Below the pieces are notes generated by a model. That model saw nothing but the letters and a program-made list of their open reading frames with translations. It was not told the DNA's origin and searched no databases. From Bacteroidota bacterium (lineage in GTDB: Bacteria; Bacteroidota; Bacteroidia; Flavobacteriales; Flavobacteriaceae): DNA of 64,000 nucleotides. Location of the stretch: the NCBI GenBank assembly GCA_022562895.1, contig JADFOK010000005.1, positions 36,799 to 100,798 on the forward strand, given 5' to 3'. Shown here piece after piece: positions 43,680-51,146 of the stretch (within the stretch, counting starts at the first letter, position 1; each line of letters starts with the position of its first letter). Position numbers and translations under genes: made by a program.

Positions 43680-44744
43680 TTAGTCTTCGTTAATTGAAGA
43701 TGTGTCAAGAGGGATGTAAATTTCTGTTATCCAATTTGCAGGGTTAGGCACTTCGCCTGGATCTGTCGAATAAACTTCAAACATTTTTATTGCAGGATGT
43801 GGTTTCATATTATTATCTGTCATGTATTCCATGGCTTTATTATATGCCTCAGGTAAGTTAATATAATTACCACTAAGTGTTGTTTTTAATGATCTTGAAG
43901 GCTCCATATATCCACAATAAACCAAGCTGCCTTTAGGAGTGATGATTCTTTCATTTACAGAAATACAAGCAGAGAAAATTACAGTGCCATTAGCTTCATC
44001 TATTTGGTTGTATATTGTAAAAGGCATCCCCGTCATAGTAATATTATTTTCTTGTAAATAACCAGCAACTTGCCCCATCATGGGTGCCATTTTTTCACTT
44101 ATTTCACTAATTTTAGAAACAGTCGTTGTATACAAATAATAACCTCCCCCATGTTGTTTTATTCCATTTACGGTAATGGTGTATTTTTTCATTTCTGCCT
44201 GAACGTTTTTTTCTAAATTTTCTAAACCATTTTCAAACATACTTTTCATGTTTTCTTCAAATGGTTCTCCGCTTAAAGAAATTAAAACTTTTTCCATTAA
44301 TGAACTTTCACCTTTCATTCCCCAGGTCACATTTGTTTTAGTCGAACCTTCAACAGGGTCAAATATCCAATGCATATCACTTTTTGAATCACCTATTGGG
44401 GTATTAAAAGTAATCACTTGATTTATAGTTTTATTTGGTTCCACATCTATTGTCAACATTGAACCATCACCTACTTTACGATGTTCGCTTGCCCAAGAAT
44501 AAGAAGCACCCTTTCCTATTGTATTTTCAGGATATTTAAATTTTATATTTTGGTCATATTCCATCCAGGGCCCCCATTCCTTCCAGGTTTTATATTCATT
44601 TACTGTTGTGTAAAGCATTTCTAAAGGAACGTCCATTTCTTTGGTAGAGGAAATATCAAATACTCCATCTTTAACTCCAAAATATACAGCGCCACCTATA
44701 CCAATAAGAAGTATAATAAAAAGAAGGTATTTTAAAATTTTCAC
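43680..44744 (-). CDS. Membrane-anchored SRPBCC - GyrI-like effector-binding fusion
   Basis: This protein of about 354 residues has an N-terminal membrane helix (VKILKYLLFIILLIGIGGAVYF) and an SRPBCC domain (WKEWGPWMEYDQNIKFKY; about 35-175). A GyrI/AraC effector-binding-like domain follows (QENNITMTGMPFTIYNQID, IYIPLD; about 195-354). I prefer the GTG start at 44744; the 13 residues encoded upstream from a TTG at 44783 look unnatural and overlap a -7-like TATCTTCG at 44778-44771. Both domains bind small hydrophobic ligands in their families. No DNA-binding domain is present. The ligand and the role of the anchor are unknown. Confidence 0.75.
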   Translation of the reverse strand: MKILKYLLFIILLIGIGGAVYFGVKDGVFDISSTKEMDVPLEMLYTTVNEYKTWKEWGPWMEYDQNIKFKYPENTIGKGASYSWASEHRKVGDGSMLTIDVEPNKTINQVITFNTPIGDSKSDMHWIFDPVEGSTKTNVTWGMKGESSLMEKVLISLSGEPFEENMKSMFENGLENLEKNVQAEMKKYTITVNGIKQHGGGYYLYTTTVSKISEISEKMAPMMGQVAGYLQENNITMTGMPFTIYNQIDEANGTVIFSACISVNERIITPKGSLVYCGYMEPSRSLKTTLSGNYINLPEAYNKAMEYMTDNNMKPHPAIKMFEVYSTDPGEVPNPANWITEIYIPLDTSSINED

Positions 44745-44884
44745 TGAATATTTTTTTGATGGATCTGTTACGAAGATAATCAATTTTAAGAAGTTTTTTT
44801 AGTTACCATAAGCAATGAATAAATTAGTTTAAAGACAATTTTAAGTAACTGTATTAATGACCGATAGGAGTTCTTTTAATTTGT

Positions 44885-44892
44885 TACTTTTG
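44885..44892 (+). promoter_or_regulatory. Promoter -7 box (TACTTTTG) for the M49 peptidase gene
   Basis: TACTTTTG matches TAnnTTTG and ends 30 nt before the ATG at 44923. Confidence 0.6.
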
Positions 44893-44922
44893 TGAACACT
44901 AAAAAATAAAATAAATATAAAA

Positions 44923-46965
44923 ATGAAAATCAAGTTTTTATTAGCATTGCTAATAGCATCTTTCATTTCCTTTTCTTGTGGAGATGAAAAGAAGGGTTCA
45001 GGATCAAAAGAATCATTAGAAATAACCAATTCTGATTCGTTTAATTATATTGTTGAACAATTTGCGGATCTTAGGATCTTACGTTATCAAATAACAGGAT
45101 GGGAGAAATTAACTTTAAAAGAACAAAAGTTGGTGTATTACCTAACTCAAGCAGGATTATCGGGGCGTGACATAATGTGGGATCAGAACTACCGTCATAA
45201 TTTAACAATTAGAAAGGCTTTAGAAAACATATTTACTACATATAAAGGCGATAAAGATCTAGAAGATTGGAAGAGTTTTGAAATCTATTTAAAGCGAGTT
45301 TGGTTTTCAAATGGAATCCACCATCATTATTCAAACGCTAAATTAATACCTGAATTTTCATCAGATTATTTAAAACAACTTCTTGTTGATACTAATACTA
45401 CACTTGAGGGGGAAGCATTTGATGTAATTTTTAATGATAGCGATACTAAAAAAGTAAATCTTGCCAAAGGAATTGACAATGTAGCAGAAAGTGCTGTTAA
45501 TTTTTATGGTCCTAACGTAACTAACGCCGATGTCGAAAGTTTTTATGCTAATATGAAGTCTCCTGATAAAGATAAACCTTTGTCCTTTGGATTAAATTCT
45601 CAATTAGTAAAAGTAAATGGAGAACTCAAAGAACGTGTTTATAAATCAGGAGGATTATATGGAACAGCTATAGACGAAATCGTTAAATGGCTTGAACTAG
45701 CTAAAGGGGTTGCTGAAAATGAAGCGCAGGGTAATGCTCTTGGTTTATTGATTGAATATTATAATACTGGAGATCTACAAATTTGGGACGATTACAATGT
45801 AGTTTGGACAACAGCTACCGAGGGGAATATAGATTATATAAACAGTTTTATTGAAGTATATAATGATCCACTTGGTTACAGGGGTTCTTATGAAACTATT
45901 GTACAAATAAAAGATTTCGATATGTCTCAAAAAATGGCGGTATTATCTGAAAACGCACAATGGTTTGAAGATAATTCTCCTTTGATGGATGTTCACAAAA
46001 AGAAAAAGGTTGTAGGGGTTACCTATAAGGTAGTAAGTGTTGCAGGGGAAGCTGGAGATGCATCTCCAAGTACGCCTATTGGGGTTAACCTGCCTAATGC
46101 AAACTGGATACGAGCTTCAATTGGAAGTAAATCTGTTTCTTTAGGGAATATTATAAATTCCTATAATAAATCTAGAGGTAGTGGACGTTTAAAGGAATTT
46201 GTAAACGATGAGGAAGAATATAAACTTGAAGAAGAATTTGGTCAGGTAGTTGATAAATTACATACTGCATTACACGAAGTAATTGGACATGCTTCAGGGC
46301 AATTAAACCCTGGTGTCGGTGAAACCAAGGAAACACTTAAGAATTATGCTTCAACCCTTGAAGAAGGTCGTGCAGATCTAGTGGGACTTTATTATTTATA
46401 TAGCCCTATACTTCAAGAACTCGGTTTAGTAGACGATTGGAAAAGTGTGGGTATGGCTGCCTACGATGGCTATATTCGCAATGGTCTAATAACACAATTA
46501 ATTCGATTGAATTTAGGTGATGATGTAGAGGAATCGCATATGCGCAACAGACAATGGGTATCTGCCTGGGCTTTTGAAAAAGGAGCAGCCGAAAATGTAA
46601 TTGAAAAAATTACCCGTGATGGAAAAACCTATTATAATATTAATGATTACGAAAAGCTTCATGACCTTTTCGGACAATTATTACGGGAAACACAACGTAT
46701 AAAATCTGAAGGCGATTTTGAAGCTGTAGAATCCCTGGTTGAAGGATATGGTGTGAAAGTAGATCAAGATTTACATAAAGAGATTTTAGAACGAAACAAG
46801 CAATTTACTTCTGCTCCCTACGGTGGATTTGTAAATCCGGTTATCGTTCCAACCATAAATGATGACGGTGAAATAGAAAGTTTTACTATTGAACAACCAG
46901 AAACTTTTGAGGAACAAATGATATTCTATGCTAAGAACTATAGCTTTTTGCCTGAGGTGAATTAA
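44923..46965 (+). CDS. Dipeptidyl-peptidase III (M49) lipoprotein
   Basis: The 680-residue protein starts with lipoprotein signal MKIKFLLALLIASFISFSC (Cys19). It has the M49 zinc site HEVIGH at 451-456 and the second motif EEGRAD at 480-485. M49 peptidases usually have HELLGH and EECRAE. They release dipeptides from the N terminus of short peptides. The exported lipoprotein form is typical of Bacteroidota. Database entries for such proteins sometimes carry the name dihydrofolate reductase, which this sequence does not support. A strong bidirectional terminator follows. Confidence 0.87.
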   Translation: MKIKFLLALLIASFISFSCGDEKKGSGSKESLEITNSDSFNYIVEQFADLRILRYQITGWEKLTLKEQKLVYYLTQAGLSGRDIMWDQNYRHNLTIRKALENIFTTYKGDKDLEDWKSFEIYLKRVWFSNGIHHHYSNAKLIPEFSSDYLKQLLVDTNTTLEGEAFDVIFNDSDTKKVNLAKGIDNVAESAVNFYGPNVTNADVESFYANMKSPDKDKPLSFGLNSQLVKVNGELKERVYKSGGLYGTAIDEIVKWLELAKGVAENEAQGNALGLLIEYYNTGDLQIWDDYNVVWTTATEGNIDYINSFIEVYNDPLGYRGSYETIVQIKDFDMSQKMAVLSENAQWFEDNSPLMDVHKKKKVVGVTYKVVSVAGEAGDASPSTPIGVNLPNANWIRASIGSKSVSLGNIINSYNKSRGSGRLKEFVNDEEEYKLEEEFGQVVDKLHTALHEVIGHASGQLNPGVGETKETLKNYASTLEEGRADLVGLYYLYSPILQELGLVDDWKSVGMAAYDGYIRNGLITQLIRLNLGDDVEESHMRNRQWVSAWAFEKGAAENVIEKITRDGKTYYNINDYEKLHDLFGQLLRETQRIKSEGDFEAVESLVEGYGVKVDQDLHKEILERNKQFTSAPYGGFVNPVIVPTINDDGEIESFTIEQPETFEEQMIFYAKNYSFLPEVN

Positions 46966-46990
46966 AACTCACAAGTTATATTATACTTAG

Positions 46991-47026
46991 AAAGTGCTTT
47001 TTTTTAATTAAAAAAAAGCACTTTTT
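46991..47026 (+). terminator. Bidirectional terminator overlapping a stop codon
   Basis: AAAGTGCTTTTTTTT and AAAAAAAAGCACTTT form a perfect 15-bp stem around a short central AATT region. It lies 26 nt after the M49 stop. The convergent gene at 47004-47747 ends inside it: its TAA (47006-47004) is in the loop and its last codons form one arm. Confidence 0.88.
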
Positions 47027-47747
47027 GTATGGTAGGAAGAATGAGAAAAGAGGAGGAGTATTTAATACGTGCTTGAAATTCACTGATAAGATTACTATAA
47101 GATCTTAAAACACGATCCCATTCTTTATAAAGTTCATCACTTTTTACACTAGTCAAAGGTCTTCCGGAAGATTCACTAATTAATTTTACTTTAAAGACTA
47201 GAGGGTCACTAGAAGCCTCTTTGATGATGATACGTGTTCTTATTGTGTTTTGCGTAAAAGTTTTTAAAGACCAAGCTGTTCGAAGGTAACCTGTTTCCTT
47301 ATCTGTCATTTCAATAACATCTATATAAGTTAGAACTATCTGGTTTATTAATTTCCAAGCTTTGTTTTTATCGATTTTATTGCACTTTAATTCTATATCA
47401 ATATTTGCAATATCTGTTTGTATAGAGGCATCATAGGAGTCGTCTCTTTTCATTTCCACATAATATGATTTTGGAGGAGCTGTCATATTTTTTTTATTAC
47501 AAAACTCAATTCGCTCAGTTAGATAAGCTATTTTTTTGATAATTACAGTAACACAATCATTTTTTGGGACTGTAACCACAGTTGTGCCTTTTCCAACTAA
47601 TTTTCCGTTGACATAAATTTCAGCATCAGATTCTGAGACACCTAATTCAATTTTCTTTTTACCGAGGAAAACATCGCGAAACCGATAAGAATTTGCAATT
47701 GAAGTTGATGTTATTATTAATACTAATATAAAGATAATTTTTTTCAT
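47004..47747 (-). CDS. Secreted PEGA-like protein
   Basis: The 247-residue protein has signal peptide MKKIIFILVLIITSTSIANS. A beta region near residues 30-75 follows (GVSESDAEIYVNGKLVGKGT, TVVTVPKNDCVTVIIKKIAY), which reads like a PEGA/surface carbohydrate-type module. A second part (NIDIELKCNKIDKNKAWKLI, WSLKTFTQNTIRTRIIIKEA) has unknown function. Two cysteines (DCVTV, FCNKK) could bond. The C terminus is encoded by the arm of the bidirectional terminator. It is alone on its strand, 53 nt from an inverted repeat upstream. Confidence 0.6.
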   Translation of the reverse strand: MKKIIFILVLIITSTSIANSYRFRDVFLGKKKIELGVSESDAEIYVNGKLVGKGTTVVTVPKNDCVTVIIKKIAYLTERIEFCNKKNMTAPPKSYYVEMKRDDSYDASIQTDIANIDIELKCNKIDKNKAWKLINQIVLTYIDVIEMTDKETGYLRTAWSLKTFTQNTIRTRIIIKEASSDPLVFKVKLISESSGRPLTSVKSDELYKEWDRVLRSYSNLISEFQARIKYSSSFLILPTIQKVLFFN

Positions 47748-47799
47748 GTGTATGAGTATTTAGTTAGTGTTTCAAAATTAAACTTATTTGTTTTCATCA

Positions 47800-47822
47800 A
47801 ATATACCTAATATCGGTATATT
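47800..47822. repeat. Inverted repeat AATATACC-N7-GGTATATT
   Basis: Perfect 8-bp arms with a 7-nt centre lie 53 nt upstream of the PEGA-like gene and 32 nt downstream of the small membrane-protein gene (both minus). No T run follows on the minus strand, so an operator is more likely than a terminator. Confidence 0.5.
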
Positions 47823-47853
47823 CAATGTCATTGAGATTAATTTTTTAAGAGAA

Positions 47854-48042
47854 TTAATACTTTAACCACCCTTTAAGGAAGAAAAGAAAAATTATAAAGG
47901 CTATAAAACCTATCAAAATCCAGAAACTACCCTTATAATATGTTTTGTGAAGTTTTTTGTCTTTTTGGTAACTTATAATGATAACAACAACAAAAATAAT
48001 TAAAAAGAAAATAACAAAAATCCACTGACCAGTAGTAAACAT
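47854..48042 (-). CDS. Small conserved membrane protein (62 residues)
   Basis: The sequence MFTTGQWIFVIFFLIIFVVV, then a basic loop (SYQKDKKLHKTYYKGS) and a second hydrophobic helix (FWILIGFIAFIIFLFFLKGW), forms a two-helix hairpin with cytosolic loop KDKKLHKTYY. I recall close relatives throughout flavobacteria, unnamed. It diverges from the MazG-like gene with 47 nt between starts. The 64 nt upstream contain no good -7 match. Confidence 0.7.
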   Translation of the reverse strand: MFTTGQWIFVIFFLIIFVVVIIISYQKDKKLHKTYYKGSFWILIGFIAFIIFLFFLKGWLKY

Positions 48043-48089
48043 AAATTTGTAGTTTTATACCAGTAAAAATACAACCTTAAAATTACATT

Positions 48090-48476
48090 ATGAAGAATAA
48101 AATTGATGCGGTATATACCTTTCATCAAGCCTTTGGATTAGGAATAAAAGAAGTGCCAACCGCAGATTTAGGAGAACAAAAAAACCGATTGCGGTATGAG
48201 TTGATGCGTGAAGAAAATGAAGAATATCTGGCTGCAGCTCAGGGGAATGATCTGGTTGAGGTTGCAGATGCATTAGGTGATTTGCTTTATATTTTGTGTG
48301 GAACCATTATAGAACATGGGTTACAACACAAAATCGAAGAAGTTTTCAATGAAATACAAAAAAGTAATATGAGTAAACTGGGTGCCGACAGTAAACCTAT
48401 CTATCGGAAGGATGGGAAAGTTTTAAAAGGCCCCAATTATTTTAAACCAGATATTAAATCTATTCTAGAATATTAA
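48090..48476 (+). CDS. MazG-like / PRA-PH-type nucleotide pyrophosphohydrolase
   Basis: This 128-residue all-helical protein has the EExxE metal-binding pattern (RYELMREENEEYLAAAQG) and DALGDLLYILCGTI with the second acidic site. MazG and PRA-PH relatives cleave (deoxy)nucleoside triphosphates to the monophosphate. Here the C terminus (KPIYRKDGKVLKGPNYFKP) is the conserved tail of a flavobacterial subfamily. It converges on ilvE with 65 nt between stops. The substrate is not determined. Confidence 0.82.
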   Translation: MKNKIDAVYTFHQAFGLGIKEVPTADLGEQKNRLRYELMREENEEYLAAAQGNDLVEVADALGDLLYILCGTIIEHGLQHKIEEVFNEIQKSNMSKLGADSKPIYRKDGKVLKGPNYFKPDIKSILEY

Positions 48477-48541
48477 ATTACTTACCTTTCATTGATATTA
48501 ATTTAACGTACGAGTTGGGGGAGATAAAGTATTTTTTATGA

Positions 48542-49612
48542 TTAATTTACTTTGTATCGCCAACCGAATGGATCCTCAGCTAAATTATATTGAATTTCCA
48601 TAAGTTCTTTTTTAAATCGAGAAGCAAAACCATTGGTAGTGGGTGGTAAATGATATACCTTATCTTTATAACTGAAAACACTTACAGGACTTATTACTGC
48701 AGCTGTTCCAGATCCGAAGATCTCTTTTAAAGAACCATCATTTGATGCGGAAACAATTTCAGAAACAGTAATTCTCCTAACTTCAATTGTAATACCGGCA
48801 CGTTCTGCAAGAGCAATAACACTTTTTCTGGTAATTCCATCAAGAATTCGATCGTTATTTGGGGCTGTTAATAATGTGTCGTTAACTCTAAAGAACACAT
48901 TCATAGTACCTGCTTCTTCTAAATATTTATGCTCATTTGCATCGGTCCAAATTATTTGTTGGTATCCTTTTTCTTTAGCTAGATTTGTAGGGTAAAATTG
49001 AGCCGCATAATTTCCAGCAGCCTTTATTGCTCCAACACCCCCATCGGCAGCACGGCTATAACTTTCCGCAATTACTACTTTAACATCACTGGAATAATAG
49101 GATTGTGCTGGAGAAAGTAATATCATAAACTTGTATTCGTCTGAAGGTGATGCAGAAACTCCCGATTGTGTAGCAATTACAAAAGGACGTATGTATAAAG
49201 AATTACCCAGTCCCGTTTTTATCCATTCTTTATCAAGGTTTAATAAAGTTTGTAAAGCCTCAAAAAACAACTCTCTGGGAAACTCGGGAATTGCTAATCG
49301 TTTAGACGATTTATTGATCCGAATAAAGTTTTCCTCAGGGCGAAACAACCAAATCGTACCGTTTTCATCTTTGTAAGCTTTCATCCCTTCAAATACTGCT
49401 TGTCCGTAATGAAAAACCTTTGCAGCTGGTGAAATAGTTAAGGGACCAAAAGGTTTTATGATTGCATCTTGCCATGTACCCTCTTTAAAATTACACTCAA
49501 ACATATAATCTGAAAACACATTCCCAAAAGCTAGATTGTTAAAATCTACTTCATTTATTTTTGAATTAATTATTTTAAGAACAGAAATATTTTGGTGAGT
49601 GATTAGATCCAT
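48542..49612 (-). CDS. ilvE: Branched-chain amino-acid aminotransferase
   Basis: IlvE reversibly transaminates leucine, isoleucine and valine; this copy has 356 residues of the longer BCAT (class IV) type. I see FHYGQAVFEGMKAYKDENG, RPEENFIRINKSSKRLAIP, FVIATQSGVSASPSDEY, GAIKAAGNYAAQFYPTNLA (PLP-Lys region), QQIIWTDANEHKYLEEAGTMN and EIFGSGTAAVISPV. The motifs are intact. It stands alone on the minus strand between the MazG-like and mnmD genes. Confidence 0.95.
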   Translation of the reverse strand: MDLITHQNISVLKIINSKINEVDFNNLAFGNVFSDYMFECNFKEGTWQDAIIKPFGPLTISPAAKVFHYGQAVFEGMKAYKDENGTIWLFRPEENFIRINKSSKRLAIPEFPRELFFEALQTLLNLDKEWIKTGLGNSLYIRPFVIATQSGVSASPSDEYKFMILLSPAQSYYSSDVKVVIAESYSRAADGGVGAIKAAGNYAAQFYPTNLAKEKGYQQIIWTDANEHKYLEEAGTMNVFFRVNDTLLTAPNNDRILDGITRKSVIALAERAGITIEVRRITVSEIVSASNDGSLKEIFGSGTAAVISPVSVFSYKDKVYHLPPTTNGFASRFKKELMEIQYNLAEDPFGWRYKVN

Positions 49613-49675
49613 ATATGTACTTGTTTTGATGCTAAAGTAGTCAAAAATTAAAGTACTTAAAATTTAAAAAATTTA

Positions 49676-49683
49676 TAATTTTG
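49676..49683 (+). promoter_or_regulatory. Promoter -7 box (TAATTTTG) toward mnmD
   Basis: TAATTTTG matches TAnnTTTG but ends 168 nt before the TTG start of mnmD. It implies a long leader, which contains a 27-codon frame ending at the mnmD start. Confidence 0.45.
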
Positions 49684-49771
49684 CTTTAGATAATAAAATA
49701 TACTGCTTATTAAAGTAAAAATTTTAAATTCTCATTGAAAAAATAGCAATAATAATTTTATTGCTTTTCAT

Positions 49772-49855
49772 ATGATTGTTTGTAAATCAGAAATCAAGAC
49801 CGAAAAAAATGAATGTTATATAGTGAACTTATTCCAGGAGATTAATAGATTTTGA
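49772..49855 (+). other. 27-codon leader frame overlapping the mnmD start
   Basis: ATG at 49772 opens MIVCKSEIKTEKNECYIVNL, then FQEINRF and TGA at 49853-49855. Its stop overlaps the TTG start of mnmD (TTGA). This geometry allows translational coupling, but no relative or ribosome-binding site supports expression. It could be chance. Confidence 0.3.
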
Positions 49856-50520
49856 AACGTCAAATTATTATTACAAAAGATGGTTCAACAACCATCCATT
49901 TACCCAATTGGAATGAGCAATATCATTCTAAACATGGTGCCATTCAGGAAGCTTATCATGTATTTATTGAAATGGGATTGTTTTTTTATCTGAATAAAAA
50001 TAACACAGATTCATTAGTAATTCTTGAGATTGGTTTTGGAACCGGTTTGAATGCTTTTATTACTTTATTGGAAGCTAAAAAAAATAAACTACAAATTGAA
50101 TATATTGGAATAGATGCCTATCCGGTTGATATTTCGGAAATTAATAAATTGAATTATCCAATACAGTTGAATATTCCGGTAAAATATTTTTTAAAACTTC
50201 ATACTACCGATTGGGAGAGACCTGTAGAGATTTCTAAAAGCTTCACATTGGTTAAACGAAAAAAATTCTTTTCCGAAATAGATTGTGAAAATACTTACGA
50301 TATTATTTATTTCGACGCATTTAGTGCTCGGGTTCAACCCGAAATATGGACTGAATCTATATTTCAAAAAATGTACAATGCTTTAATTCCAAAGGGTATA
50401 TTGGTTACTTATTCGGCAAAAGGAAGTGTTCGTAGGGTATTACAAACTGTAGGTTTTACAGTAGAACGGCTTCCGGGTCCTCCCGGCAAACGTCATATGC
50501 TTAGGGCAATAAAGAAATAA
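49852..50520 (+). CDS. mnmD: tRNA (5-methylaminomethyl-2-thiouridine)(34)-methyltransferase MnmD
   Basis: MnmD methylates the aminomethyl group of tRNA wobble U34 with SAM. The 222-residue protein is the stand-alone form without the MnmC1 oxidase domain. It has QYHSKHGAIQEAYHVFIEMGL, the SAM motif ILEIGFGTGLNAFITL, the catalytic region IIYFDAFSARVQPEIWT and GILVTYSAKGSVRR. The start is TTG at 49852 (MKRQIIITKDGSTT); the sequence before it has no family likeness. The next gene, grpE, has its own promoter. Confidence 0.92.
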   Translation: MKRQIIITKDGSTTIHLPNWNEQYHSKHGAIQEAYHVFIEMGLFFYLNKNNTDSLVILEIGFGTGLNAFITLLEAKKNKLQIEYIGIDAYPVDISEINKLNYPIQLNIPVKYFLKLHTTDWERPVEISKSFTLVKRKKFFSEIDCENTYDIIYFDAFSARVQPEIWTESIFQKMYNALIPKGILVTYSAKGSVRRVLQTVGFTVERLPGPPGKRHMLRAIKK

Positions 50521-50530
50521 ACAATGACAT

Positions 50531-50564
50531 TTTGACATTTAACAAGAAATGGCAGTACTTTTGC
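50531..50564 (+). promoter_or_regulatory. grpE-dnaJ promoter, with overlapping sigma-54-like site
   Basis: TTTG (50531-50534) and TACTTTTG (50556-50563), 21 nt apart, fit the primary-sigma consensus of Bacteroidota very well. The same DNA also reads TGGCAGTACTTTTGCA (50550-50565), with GG and GC exactly 10 nt apart, as in the -24/-12 sigma-54 consensus. Two start sites, about 9 nt apart, are therefore possible upstream of the grpE ATG at 50597. No CIRCE element is present. Confidence 0.65.
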
Positions 50565-50596
50565 AACTTTCAGAAAAAAGGTAATTACACTCATCT

Positions 50597-51145
50597 ATGA
50601 GCAAAAAAAACAAAAATAAAGAAACAGTTGTAACTGATGAAGTAGCAACAAAAGAAAAAAAAGATACTTCAAAAAAGAAACCTTCAAAAGTGGAGAATTC
50701 TATCAATAGGTTACAAAGCGAACTTGAAAAAGAAAAAGACAGGAATTTACGTTTGTTTGCAGAATTCGAAAATTATAAAAAACGTACCCAACGTGAACGT
50801 ATAGAAATGTTTAAAACTGCAGGAGAAGATGTAATAATTTCAATGCTTCCTGTCTTAGATGATTTTGACCGGGCCCTATTGGAAATTGAAAAATCTGCAG
50901 ATGATAGTCTTTTAAAAGGGATTGAACTAATTAATAACAAACTTAAAGAAGTACTTCAATCTAAAGGTTTAGAGGAAATTGGAACCAAGCAGGGAGATAA
51001 ATTTAATGCAGACGATCACGAAGCTATTACACAAATTCAGGCGCCAAGTAAAACTTTAAGGGGTAAAATTATTGATGTTATTGAAAAAGGATATGTATTG
51101 GGAGATAAAATTATTCGTTATCCAAAAGTGATAATAGGGAAATAA
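50597..51145 (+). CDS. grpE: GrpE, DnaK nucleotide-exchange factor
   Basis: GrpE releases ADP from DnaK. The 182-residue protein has a long basic/acidic N terminus (Lys/Glu-rich, about 1-40) and a coiled-coil (LQSELEKEKDRNLRLFAEFENYKKRTQRERIE). The C-terminal beta wing follows: VLDDFDRALLEIE, GIELINNKLKEVLQSKGLEEI and KGYVLGDKIIRYPKVIIGK. dnaJ starts one nucleotide after the stop, so the operon is grpE-dnaJ; dnaK is not in the window. Confidence 0.95.
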   Translation: MSKKNKNKETVVTDEVATKEKKDTSKKKPSKVENSINRLQSELEKEKDRNLRLFAEFENYKKRTQRERIEMFKTAGEDVIISMLPVLDDFDRALLEIEKSADDSLLKGIELINNKLKEVLQSKGLEEIGTKQGDKFNADDHEAITQIQAPSKTLRGKIIDVIEKGYVLGDKIIRYPKVIIGK

Positions 51146-51146
51146 A

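Noticed and set aside
44923..46965. Dihydrofolate reductase label for the M49 protein
   Set aside because: Such a label occurs on related database entries, but the sequence has HEVIGH and EEGRAD zinc motifs and no DHFR fold features.
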